From: JBDREW01 sp043819385
GTDB lineage: Bacteria > Patescibacteriota > Minisyncoccia > Minisyncoccales > GWA2-38-27
Direction of reading: 5' to 3'
Assembly: GCA_043819385.1 (NCBI GenBank)
Contig: JBDREW010000029.1
Span: 1 to 6,898, forward strand
DNA: 6,898 bases
Of this stretch, positions 1 through 5,324 are shown in pieces. The position numbers were made by a program, and so were the translations under genes. The notes beneath the pieces are model-generated. The model did not search any database. It worked only from the letters and a program-made list of their open reading frames with translations, and was not told the origin of the DNA. Numbering within the stretch: position 1 is the stretch's first letter; each line of letters starts with the position of its first letter.

Positions 1-189
1 ATTCCATGTTTTCCAAAATGGATTAAAATCTGTTTTTATTTCTGATGGGATTTTTGTGTTTGATAGTGTTATTATTTTATCAATAGCCGGTCTATTATTA
101 AATCCAATAAAAATTCCAAATAAAAAAAATCCTACAGTTAGTAAAATATAAATAAAAAACTTTCTTATTTTTTTTGAAGACGCTGGCAT
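1..189 (-). CDS. Probable S41-family C-terminal processing protease, N-terminal fragment (cut by window edge)
   Basis: The reading frame opens at an ATG at 189 and stays open for 63 codons to the left edge, so only the N-terminus is seen. It begins with a short basic stretch (KKIRK, residues 6-10). One hydrophobic segment follows (about 11-30, rich in F, I, L and G), consistent with a signal anchor. A polar linker then leads to DFNPFWKTWN at 54-63. That last motif resembles the segment just before the PDZ domain in CtpA/Prc-type S41 peptidases, where a Phe-Trp-x-x-Trp element leads into the helical bundle. Those are envelope serine proteases that trim or degrade exported proteins. The PDZ domain and the Ser-Lys catalytic dyad would lie outside the window, so the assignment rests on the N-terminus alone. 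No Shine-Dalgarno is visible, and the gene lies 24 bp after the 87-aa gene on the same strand, probably co-transcribed. Confidence 0.55.
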   Translation of the reverse strand, partial: MPASSKKIRKFFIYILLTVGFFLFGIFIGFNNRPAIDKIITLSNTKIPSEIKTDFNPFWKTWN

Positions 190-213
190 AATATAATTAT
201 TTTGTATTTTAAT

Positions 214-477
214 TTAAACTTTATTTTCGGTATTATTTAGTTCTGTTTTTGGCTCTATTTTTATTTCACTGAAATTTTGATTTTCAGAAAAATTATCGAA
301 AACTTCTTTTTTTACAGGTTGTCTTTTTCTTGCTTCTTTATAAAATATAAAACTTAAATAACATAAAACTAGTCCAGTAACAGTAAATATTAGATTTTTC
401 CAAAAAAGTGGAAAACCTAAATAAGACAATGTCATTGTCCAAATTCCTAATGTTAATAACAATCTTATTTTTTTCAT
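214..477 (-). CDS. Small two-helix membrane protein, unknown function (87 aa)
   Basis: This encodes an 87-residue protein that I do not recognise as a named family. It has a basic N-terminus (MKKIR), a first hydrophobic segment at about residues 5-26 and a second at about 28-46. A short basic stretch (KEARKRQ, about 47-53) follows, then a hydrophilic acidic/Asn-rich tail to the end. The basic residues after helix 2 fit a hairpin with both ends in the cytoplasm. It lies between mrdA (53 bp upstream) and the probable S41 protease (24 bp downstream), all on the minus strand, so an envelope role is plausible but inferred only from position. There is no Shine-Dalgarno; a perfect TATAAT ends 7 nt before the ATG, which suggests leaderless expression from its own promoter. 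The chosen ATG at 477 starts the frame and is followed at once by a sensible membrane-protein N-terminus. Confidence 0.75.
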   Translation of the reverse strand: MKKIRLLLTLGIWTMTLSYLGFPLFWKNLIFTVTGLVLCYLSFIFYKEARKRQPVKKEVFDNFSENQNFSEIKIEPKTELNNTENKV

Positions 478-484
478 ATTTTCA

Positions 485-514
485 ATTATACATCTTTTAG
501 CTTAATTTATGCAA
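485..514 (-). promoter_or_regulatory. Promoter for the 87-aa gene; TATAAT 7 nt from the ATG
   Basis: On the minus strand a perfect TATAAT occupies 490-485, and exactly 7 nt separate it from the ATG at 477. A weak -35-like TTGCAT lies at 514-509 with an 18-bp spacer. Transcription would be expected to begin at or one base before the start codon. The perfect hexamer is the strong part of the call; the -35 matches only half of the consensus. Confidence 0.5.
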
Positions 515-530
515 ATTTTGCTTATTTTAC

Positions 531-2222
531 TTAATTAAAATATTCTGGTGTATTTAGATACATCCAGTTTATCATTTGACTCATTATATAAGTAGCACCA
601 ATAGATCCAGAAGATGGTCCAGATTCCATTAAAACAATAAAAGCATATTTAGGATTTTCATATGGGAAAAAACCTGTTATCCAAGAGTTTATTCTAGTAT
701 TATTTACTCCAAGCTGAGCTGTACCAGTTTTAGCTGCAATATGCACATATGGAACATTTAATGCAACAGCAGTTCCATATAAAACAGTTTGCCTCATTCC
801 TTCATGAATTATATTAAAATATTCTTTTGGTAAATTTATATTAGAAATTTGATTTTCTTTATCTAAATCTTGAAAAATTAAATGTGGTGTAATTAATTTA
901 CCATTATTAGCAATACTAGCTATCGCTCTAAGTATTTGAATTGGGGTTACTTGAAAGCCATACTGTCCGATGGCTGTATGATAGGTATCACCTATTCTCC
1001 AAATATCCCCTTTAAATTTTTTTGCTTTCCATTCAGGACTAGGTATAATGCCAATTATTTCATCTGGTAGATCAATTCCAGTTTTTTCTCCTATTCCAAA
1101 AAGTTTTATATATTTTTGAATATTAGAAATACCTAGACCTTTTTGATCTTCAAATCCTCCACCAATTTCATAAAAATAAACGTCAGAAGAAACAGCTATG
1201 GCTTTTCTCATATCAACCCAACCATGAGCTTTCCAGTCTTTAAAAATTGTTTCTAATCCAGGATAAAATGGATTAGGGATTGAAATGTATCCTTTAGAAT
1301 AAATTTGTTTTTCTGGAGTAATAATATTTTCATTTAATGCACCCAATGCTAAAAACGGTTTTACAATAGATCCAGGAGTGTAAAGACCTGAAATATTTTT
1401 ATCAAGAAATACGTTTCTTTTATCTGTCAGATAACTATTTATTAATTCTACATTTTTTCCCATAGATAAAGTTTTAGAATCATATTCTGGAAAACTAGTT
1501 GAAGTTATTATTTCTCCGTTATTTACATTTATCATCATTCCAGCACCACCTTTAAAAGAATTATTTTCAGATAAATTTTTTATTAAAAGATAAAGTTCTT
1601 TTTGTATACGTGAATCTATGGTTGTAATTAAATCTTCTCCACGTTTTGGAGGATTTACTATATTTTCTGAGTGCACTTTTTTAAGAGCATCTAGTTCTAC
1701 TATTTTTGTACCGTTTTCGCCTTTTAGACTATCTGCGTATTGTTTTTCAATACCGTCTTTACCTATTATTTCTGTTTGCCAATAATTTCCAGAGCTATCT
1801 TGCATTGGATAATTTATATATCCTAAAATATGCGAGAATCCAGGAGAAATATAGTTTCTCAGAGAAAAACCAGTTTCTTCTTCTGATTTTTGATTCCATG
1901 CTAATTCTACTTTATTTCTGTCGTATATTATTCCCCTATCAGCAAAGATTAATTGTTTTTCAAGAGTATTATTTTCACTTCTTTTAAAATATTCTTCACC
2001 TTTAATAATTTGAAGTTGTCCAGATTTTATTAAAAATATTAAAGCACATATAAAAAAGATTAAACCCAAAGAATACACATTTTTTTTTGAAATAGGTTTT
2101 TCTATTTTCCCCTCAAACTGTTGAAGGTTAAATTCTTGTAAATTTTCAGAATCAAGGAAAATTTCATCTGGGTCTATAAAAAATTTCTTTTTCTTTTTCT
2201 TTTTAAAAATTTTTAAAATCAT
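531..2222 (-). CDS. mrdA: Penicillin-binding protein 2 (class B, elongation transpeptidase)
   Basis: This 563-residue protein is a class B penicillin-binding protein, a DD-transpeptidase that cross-links peptidoglycan with RodA during side-wall growth. A lysine-rich cytosolic N-terminus (KKKKKKK at 7-13) precedes one membrane helix (about 48-66). The PBP dimerisation region follows, with ADRGIIYDRN at 94-103. The transpeptidase domain has all three active-site motifs: S-I-V-K at 285-288 with nucleophile Ser285, S-S-D at 345-347 followed by VYFY, and K-T-G-T at 498-501. The SxD form and the VYFY stretch favour PBP2 over the division enzyme FtsI. Length is a little below the E. coli protein's roughly 630. 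The ATG lies 3 nt after the stop of the mreD-like gene and no Shine-Dalgarno is visible, so translational coupling is likely. The MreD-like neighbour supports a role in the elongasome. The unusually long cytosolic leader (about 47 residues) is the one odd feature. Confidence 0.92.
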   Translation of the reverse strand: MILKIFKKKKKKKFFIDPDEIFLDSENLQEFNLQQFEGKIEKPISKKNVYSLGLIFFICALIFLIKSGQLQIIKGEEYFKRSENNTLEKQLIFADRGIIYDRNKVELAWNQKSEEETGFSLRNYISPGFSHILGYINYPMQDSSGNYWQTEIIGKDGIEKQYADSLKGENGTKIVELDALKKVHSENIVNPPKRGEDLITTIDSRIQKELYLLIKNLSENNSFKGGAGMMINVNNGEIITSTSFPEYDSKTLSMGKNVELINSYLTDKRNVFLDKNISGLYTPGSIVKPFLALGALNENIITPEKQIYSKGYISIPNPFYPGLETIFKDWKAHGWVDMRKAIAVSSDVYFYEIGGGFEDQKGLGISNIQKYIKLFGIGEKTGIDLPDEIIGIIPSPEWKAKKFKGDIWRIGDTYHTAIGQYGFQVTPIQILRAIASIANNGKLITPHLIFQDLDKENQISNINLPKEYFNIIHEGMRQTVLYGTAVALNVPYVHIAAKTGTAQLGVNNTRINSWITGFFPYENPKYAFIVLMESGPSSGSIGATYIMSQMINWMYLNTPEYFN

Positions 2223-2225
2223 TTT

Positions 2226-2495
2226 TTAATATCTTTTACTAAATTTAAATTTTTTCTTCAAAAACTCAATTAGTATTACAAATAGAAAAGTAAAGATTCC
2301 TGATGTAAAAGTTAAAAAAGCAAATTTACTTTCTGGTGTTCCATAAATTAAATCTGAAATAAAAAAAATTATAACAGCTTCCCAGTATTTTGGAAAATAG
2401 ATAATAGCAAAAATCGCTAAAATAATTGATACCCAAAAAGGCAAAAATAGCACGGAAAACAACAATATTAAAAAAGCTAAAACTCTAAGTATCAT
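2226..2495 (-). CDS. Short MreD-like membrane protein (89 aa)
   Basis: This 89-residue, strongly hydrophobic protein has about three membrane segments (roughly 2-19, 20-34 or 38-52, and 58-79) and ends in a basic tail (KKKFKFSKRY). Residues 45-52 (FFISDLIYG) resemble the conserved Asp-Leu-x-x-Gly turn of MreD, the inner-membrane subunit of the rod-shape complex. The gene sits directly before mrdA with only 3 nt between stop and start, the order seen in many rod operons. MreD proteins are usually about 160-170 residues with five or six helices, so this would be a half-length version, and sequence similarity alone is thin. The MreD label is therefore an inference from position and one motif; the safe description is a small polytopic protein co-expressed with PBP2. 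A TAATAT hexamer ends 7 nt before the ATG and there is no Shine-Dalgarno. Confidence 0.7.
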   Translation of the reverse strand: MILRVLAFLILLFSVLFLPFWVSIILAIFAIIYFPKYWEAVIIFFISDLIYGTPESKFAFLTFTSGIFTFLFVILIEFLKKKFKFSKRY

Positions 2496-2502
2496 AGTAC
2501 TT

Positions 2503-2530
2503 ATATTACACGCTTTATTATAAAATTCAA
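2503..2530 (-). promoter_or_regulatory. Promoter for mreD-like and mrdA; -10 is 7 nt from the ATG
   Basis: On the minus strand TAATAT occupies 2508-2503, preceded by TG at 2510-2509, and is followed by exactly 7 nt before the ATG at 2495. A TTGAAT at 2530-2525 lies 16 bp upstream and matches four of six bases of the -35 consensus. The predicted start of transcription coincides with the start codon. The site lies in the 36-bp gap after the exported-protein gene, so mreD-mrdA could be transcribed independently of it. Confidence 0.42.
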
Positions 2531-2531
2531 A

Positions 2532-3350
2532 TTAAAAGATTTTTAACCAAATATATCTCAAAACTAGAAATACTAACACAAATAAAATAGTGTAAAAAAT
2601 ATATTGACTACTAAAGATAAAAGAAGCAAGTTGTAGCACAAATAGTTCTAAGTTTTTCAAAGGTTTTTGTGTTTTATTTGTTTGAGATTCTGGTTCTTCT
2701 ATTTCTAATTTTTTTATTGCATCAAGTTCTTGTTTTATTTCTTCTGTTTTAATAATAGTTTTTTCATCTACATTTTCTCTAAAATTTTCTAATGCATTAG
2801 TTGTTGCCATTATTGGTTTTGAAATAAAGTCAGGAGTTTTCTCTTGAATGAAAGTAGTTATAGAATTTATTTCGGTATTTTCTTCTTTATTATTTTCTTC
2901 TTCTGTTGTTTTTGGTTTTATACTTACTGAGACTGTTCTTATACTTTTAGCTGTTTCATTTTCTTTTAAATAAGCATCTTCATATTTATTAGTTGAAATT
3001 AAAAATCTTGCGTTTTCTATTTTTGCAAAAATTTTATGCTTCCCTGCTGTTACAGTCCAATCTACAGATAAGTCTTTTAAACTTTGTGCTGGAATTTTAA
3101 ATTCTTTTTTTCCTAATATAACTTCTTCATCAAAAAATATTACATTTCCTGATAATTCTTTTACTTCTGGATTAAATACTAAAGTATAGATTTTTATTTT
3201 ATCACCTTCTTGAAAAGGGTCTACAGAATACCAAATATTTGCTGGTATAAAACCAACATTTGAACTTTCAGCTTTTGCACCGTAAAAAGGCAAAAAAGAA
3301 AGTGCTAATAGAAAAATTAATAAGAATTTTTTTAATGTTTTTTTAGTCAT
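2532..3350 (-). CDS. Exported protein with beta-rich domain and C-terminal membrane anchor, unknown function
   Basis: This 272-residue protein starts with a clear signal peptide: basic MTKKTLKK, a hydrophobic core at about 9-23, and an A-K-A cleavage site after residue 27. Residues 30-145 form a strand-rich region, with F-x-P-x-x-I-W-Y near 34-41 and alternating hydrophobic stretches, and look like an immunoglobulin-like or CARDB-type adhesion fold. I infer this from the pattern, not from a recognised family. Residues 147-165 are a Glu/Asn/Thr-rich linker. Residues about 183-220 are charged and probably helical or coiled-coil. A hydrophobic segment (about 249-267) before the final K-I-F anchors the C-terminus. 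The whole protein would thus sit outside the membrane, held by its C-terminal helix. It is first in the block that continues into mreD-like and mrdA, suggesting a link to envelope assembly. A TGnTATAAT promoter ends 9 nt from the ATG. Confidence 0.8.
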   Translation of the reverse strand: MTKKTLKKFLLIFLLALSFLPFYGAKAESSNVGFIPANIWYSVDPFQEGDKIKIYTLVFNPEVKELSGNVIFFDEEVILGKKEFKIPAQSLKDLSVDWTVTAGKHKIFAKIENARFLISTNKYEDAYLKENETAKSIRTVSVSIKPKTTEEENNKEENTEINSITTFIQEKTPDFISKPIMATTNALENFRENVDEKTIIKTEEIKQELDAIKKLEIEEPESQTNKTQKPLKNLELFVLQLASFIFSSQYIFYTILFVLVFLVLRYIWLKIF

Positions 3351-3359
3351 ATAGATAGA

Positions 3360-3368
3360 ATTATAACA
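3360..3368 (-). promoter_or_regulatory. Extended -10 promoter for the exported-protein gene
   Basis: The minus strand reads TGTTATAAT at 3368-3360, a perfect extended -10 (TG, one base, TATAAT). Nine bases separate it from the ATG at 3350, so the mRNA leader would be about 2-3 nt or absent. No good -35 is visible, as is common for extended -10 promoters. It is divergent from the tRNA-Gln promoter about 36 bp away. Confidence 0.6.
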
Positions 3369-3403
3369 TATAATATAAACTTATTTTTATTTTAATTAAA
3401 ATG

Positions 3404-3412
3404 TGATATATT
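3404..3412 (+). promoter_or_regulatory. Extended -10 promoter for tRNA-Gln
   Basis: TGATATATT at 3404-3412 gives TG, one base, and a TATATT hexamer with five of six consensus matches. Transcription would begin near 3419, giving a 5' leader of about 9 nt before the mature tRNA end at 3428, to be removed by RNase P. No convincing -35 was seen at 17 bp. Confidence 0.5.
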
Positions 3413-3427
3413 TAAGCTTGTAAACAT

Positions 3428-3498
3428 TGGGAGATCGTCTAACGGTAGGACAGAGGCCTTTGAAGCCTTTAATCTAGGTTCGATTCCTAGTCTCCCAG
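3428..3498 (+). tRNA. tRNA-Gln (anticodon UUG)
   Basis: A full cloverleaf can be folded by hand. The acceptor stem TGGGAGA (3428-3434) pairs fully with TCTCCCA (3491-3497), with discriminator G3498. The D stem is GTC/GAC (3437-3439/3449-3451) with a 9-nt loop containing GG. The anticodon stem GAGGC/GCCTT (3453-3457/3465-3469) has one G-U pair, and its loop CTTTGAA places anticodon TTG at 3460-3462. The variable loop is 4 nt. The T stem CTAGG/CCTAG has the loop TTCGATT. The U1-A72 first pair, U8-C9 and G73 are typical of glutamine tRNAs. The 3' CCA is not encoded (the genome reads CAA after G73), so a CCA-adding enzyme is needed. The UUG anticodon reads CAA and, by wobble, CAG. Confidence 0.96.
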
Positions 3499-3500
3499 CA

Positions 3501-3522
3501 AATAAAAAGCAACTTTTTTATT
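3501..3522 (+). terminator. Weak AT-rich hairpin after tRNA-Gln
   Basis: AATAAAAAG at 3501-3509 can pair with CTTTTTTATT at 3513-3522, leaving a 3-nt loop (CAA) and one bulged T. The stem is almost all A-T and its T-rich 3' arm could double as a weak termination signal for the tRNA transcript. It could also be chance in so AT-rich a stretch; the next gene has its own possible -10 right after it. Confidence 0.25.
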
Positions 3523-3526
3523 AATA

Positions 3527-3535
3527 TGTTATTAT
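3527..3535 (+). promoter_or_regulatory. Extended -10 promoter for the PsbP-like gene
   Basis: TGTTATTAT at 3527-3535 fits TG, one base, and TATTAT, and only 6 nt separate it from the ATG at 3542. That places the expected transcription start on the first base of the start codon. A second perfect TATAAT at 3535-3540 is too close to the ATG to serve this start. There is no Shine-Dalgarno. Confidence 0.45.
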
Positions 3536-3541
3536 ATAATA

Positions 3542-4177
3542 ATGAGAAAAAAAATATTAATCGGGTTAGGAGTGGTAGTTATTATTATAATAATATTAAT
3601 GGCAACAGGTGTATTAAAATTTAACATTGGTATCGCGCCATCATCACCAATTACAATAGAAGATGAGAATACGACAATTGTTAAAGAATTTATAGTTCCA
3701 GAAGGTTGGGAAAAATATACGAGTGGTGAATATGGCTATTCTGTAGCATATCCGAATAATTGGAATTTAAAAGAAAATAATAGCGAAGGCACTAGAGAGG
3801 TATTAATGTTTGCACCTGAAAATAAAGCTTTTGTGAACATTTCTGCGTTTAAAGATTCTACGCTTTCTAGTCCAGAGACAGTAGAGGCTTCAATCGCAGA
3901 ATACAAGGCAAGCTTGGAGGCCAAAGATGAGGATCAAGAAATACTTAAAGATTTTAGAAGTGAGATGATGGGCGAAGTTGGTGGATTTAATGCTACTGGT
4001 ATTATGGCGGTCAATGGTGTCGCCTTTCAATTTTTGGAGCAAGGATTATTCGCGACCAATGGTCGTGTGTTAATAATGCGTGGAGCGATTAATACAAGTA
4101 AAATTGATCTTACACAAGAAGAATTTGATTCATTTGTAGCCACAGTTAAACAAATTATGGATAGTTTTAAGATTTAG
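3542..4177 (+). CDS. Membrane-anchored protein with a PsbP-like domain
   Basis: This 211-residue protein has a basic start (MRKK), a membrane segment at about 5-22 that is rich in V and I, and a short linker to about residue 56. The rest is a single extracytoplasmic domain. The features GWEKYTSGEYGYSVAYPNNW (about 55-74), then FAPENKAFVNISAF and a final helix ending in MDSFKI, match the pattern of PsbP-like/DUF1795-type domains. In those, an aromatic Y-P-x-x-W motif begins the fold and an amphipathic helix closes it. Such anchored proteins are common in Patescibacteria and their function is not known. The gene is alone on the plus strand after tRNA-Gln and ends with tandem in-frame stops TAG TAA. 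Its base composition is richer in G+C than the envelope genes: 26 of 60 bases at 3841-3900, against 13 of 60 at 2041-2100 in mrdA. It has no Shine-Dalgarno; a -10-like element ends 6 nt before the ATG. Confidence 0.78.
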   Translation: MRKKILIGLGVVVIIIIILMATGVLKFNIGIAPSSPITIEDENTTIVKEFIVPEGWEKYTSGEYGYSVAYPNNWNLKENNSEGTREVLMFAPENKAFVNISAFKDSTLSSPETVEASIAEYKASLEAKDEDQEILKDFRSEMMGEVGGFNATGIMAVNGVAFQFLEQGLFATNGRVLIMRGAINTSKIDLTQEEFDSFVATVKQIMDSFKI

Positions 4178-4203
4178 TAAATAAAAATTATAAAAATGTA
4201 AAT

Positions 4204-4236
4204 AAAAAACAGCCCCGCTTTTTAATAGCGAGGCTG
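4204..4236 (-). terminator. Rho-independent terminator of the HD-hydrolase/57-codon unit
   Basis: Read on the minus strand, CAGCCTCGC (4236-4228) pairs with GCGGGGCTG (4218-4210) across a 9-nt A/T loop, giving nine pairs with one G-U wobble. TTTTTT (4209-4204) follows immediately. This is a textbook intrinsic terminator lying 15 bp after the stop of the 57-codon gene. On the plus strand the wobble becomes a C-A mismatch and the T-run is displaced to 4242-4247. Plus-strand termination after the PsbP-like gene is therefore possible but weaker. Confidence 0.88.
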
Positions 4237-4251
4237 AATAACTTTTTGGGA

Positions 4252-4425
4252 TTATTTTGGTTCAATCCCGACCAGAATTCTTTTCTCAGTTTCGGTGATA
4301 ATCTCTGGTTGTTGGATTTCAGAGTGAATACTCGAATTTTGAGGATTTTTTTTGTTTTTTCTCCTCATCATTTCGAAGTAAACATCTTCTTCACCTTTGA
4401 TTATTTTTTTTTCTTTCGGTTCCAT
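4252..4425 (-). CDS. Small hydrophilic protein, unknown function (57 aa)
   Basis: A 57-codon frame runs from the ATG at 4425 to the TAA at 4254-4252. It is preceded by a consensus Shine-Dalgarno AAGGAGGT (4436-4429), the best ribosome-binding site in the window. The protein is hydrophilic and charged, with lysine/glutamate clusters near the start (MEPKEKKIIKGEED) and a basic patch at about 21-27 (RRKNKKN). The middle is Gln/Ser/Ile-containing, and the short end is TEKRILVGIEPK. No membrane segment, signal or known domain is visible, and it is probably partly disordered. It starts 18 bp after the HD-hydrolase stop and is followed by a strong terminator, so the two genes form a bicistron. I do not recognise the family. 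The start is fixed by the Shine-Dalgarno, and the stop lies just before the terminator. Together these argue for a real gene despite its size. Confidence 0.8.
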   Translation of the reverse strand: MEPKEKKIIKGEEDVYFEMMRRKNKKNPQNSSIHSEIQQPEIITETEKRILVGIEPK

Positions 4426-4428
4426 ATG

Positions 4429-4436
4429 ACCTCCTT
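4429..4436 (-). promoter_or_regulatory. Consensus Shine-Dalgarno for the 57-codon gene
   Basis: The minus strand reads AAGGAGGT, followed by CAT and then the ATG at 4425. It is fully complementary to the usual 3' end of 16S rRNA and fixes the start codon. Its strength contrasts with the other genes here, none of which shows a comparable site. Confidence 0.85.
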
Positions 4437-4443
4437 TTTGTTT

Positions 4444-5220
4444 TTATTTATGAAATTCAACTTTATTAATCAAAGGATAAATTCCAAAATTTTTCAAAGT
4501 GATTCGTTTCCACTCTTCATAATGATAGATCCCGACTTTTCTTTTTATAGATTGAGGAGTATGAGGATAAGCTCCGATTCTACCTGATTGAAAATACTCA
4601 TCTAAGCAAACCACTGAAAATTTAAAAAAATTATGGTTAGAAGAAAAAACTTTTTTAATTAAAGGAAAATTTCCAGTTAAATTATTAAAAGTTTTTATTG
4701 GATAATTAAGCATAGGTTCCATAAAAATAGGATTTCCTGCTAAAGTTTCATGTATAGCTTCACAATAGGCATCAACTTTATCACAAAAAGAAACAAGTTG
4801 AGCTTCTATACAATCTTTGAAAACTGCATGAAGAGCTATTTGCTTAAAGAAATAGCCTTGTACTTTTTTGGGATAAAATTTAGAAATCATTTCAATAGCC
4901 ATCATTTCTTTTTCTTGAAGTTTTGATAATCCATCTTTATCTCCATTTTCTCGCATAAACAATTTATATTGAAGAGAAGTATCTCCATCTACTATTTCAT
5001 GATCATCATGATGTTTTGCGATTAATTTTGCTTTTTCCTGGTTTAAATCAGGATATAAAGTTTTTACAAAAGGCAAAACTTCTTTAACCATTGCTGTTAC
5101 TCTTTTAGAATGGATCAGATCATTGGTTCTATAAAACATCACCTCTTTTGTATGATAACGTTTTATCTTTTTGAGATCTTCCTCTCGGTTTTTCCAATAA
5201 AAAATACCAGATTTTTTCAT
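4444..5220 (-). CDS. HD-domain phosphohydrolase, YfbR-like (probable nucleotidase)
   Basis: This 258-residue protein carries the metal-binding residues of the HD superfamily. They are His37 (D-L-I-H-S), His71-Asp72 within HHDDHE at 70-75, and Asp147 within C-D-K-V-D. E75 and D80 (V-D-G-D) fall where the 5'-deoxynucleotidase YfbR has its conserved Glu and Asp after the HD pair. The stretch from Asp147 through ETLAGN (158-163) also resembles the YfbR helix ending in ELAAGN. YfbR removes phosphate from dNMPs; the substrate here is not known. E. coli YfbR is about 199 residues, so this protein has roughly 60 extra C-terminal residues, containing the basic motif TPQSIKRKVG (221-230). It has its own promoter with a 17-bp spacer and is followed by the 57-codon gene. 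No Shine-Dalgarno precedes the ATG. HD superfamily membership is clear; the YfbR-like subgroup is likely; the exact substrate is inference. Confidence 0.85.
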   Translation of the reverse strand: MKKSGIFYWKNREEDLKKIKRYHTKEVMFYRTNDLIHSKRVTAMVKEVLPFVKTLYPDLNQEKAKLIAKHHDDHEIVDGDTSLQYKLFMRENGDKDGLSKLQEKEMMAIEMISKFYPKKVQGYFFKQIALHAVFKDCIEAQLVSFCDKVDAYCEAIHETLAGNPIFMEPMLNYPIKTFNNLTGNFPLIKKVFSSNHNFFKFSVVCLDEYFQSGRIGAYPHTPQSIKRKVGIYHYEEWKRITLKNFGIYPLINKVEFHK

Positions 5221-5256
5221 ATCTTATTTAATTTTAAAGGTTCATGATTTTTCTTT

Positions 5257-5285
5257 AGAATACCACTAAAAAATAGCAATGTCAA
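5257..5285 (-). promoter_or_regulatory. Near-consensus sigma-70-type promoter for the HD hydrolase
   Basis: The minus strand has a perfect -35 TTGACA at 5285-5280, a 17-bp spacer, and TATTCT at 5262-5257 preceded by TG and one base (5265-5263), an extended -10. The expected start gives a leader of about 30 nt before the ATG at 5220, unlike the leaderless layout at other genes. No operator-like palindrome is obvious around it. Confidence 0.8.
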
Positions 5286-5324
5286 AAAGCAAGATTATTA
5301 AAATACAAAATTATAGTTAGAAGT

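Noticed and set aside
508..525. Short palindrome GCAAAATTTGC after mrdA as a terminator
   Set aside because: The stem is only five pairs with a one-base loop and no T-run follows; it overlaps the -35-like region of the next gene.
1706..1987. Plus-strand ORF of 93 codons opposite mrdA
   Set aside because: It lies entirely antisense to a well-supported PBP2 and has an implausible Tyr/Phe/Leu-rich composition typical of reversed A+T-rich coding sequence.
3736..3924. Minus-strand ORF of 62 codons inside the PsbP-like gene
   Set aside because: Antisense to a better supported gene, with no promoter or ribosome-binding site.
4410..4440. End of the 57-residue protein resembling the N-terminus of the GTPase HflX (R-x-I-L-V-G)
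   Set aside because: The match is six residues and the frame stops seven residues later; there is no GTPase domain in any frame nearby.
4246..4587. Plus-strand ORF of 113 codons across the 57-codon gene and the HD gene
   Set aside because: It overlaps two minus-strand genes with good start signals, is Phe-rich, and begins within the run after the terminator with no ribosome-binding site.
5221..5324. Terminator after dnaX
   Set aside because: No G+C stem with a T-run is present on the minus strand; the gap is instead occupied by the HD-gene promoter, so read-through from dnaX is possible.
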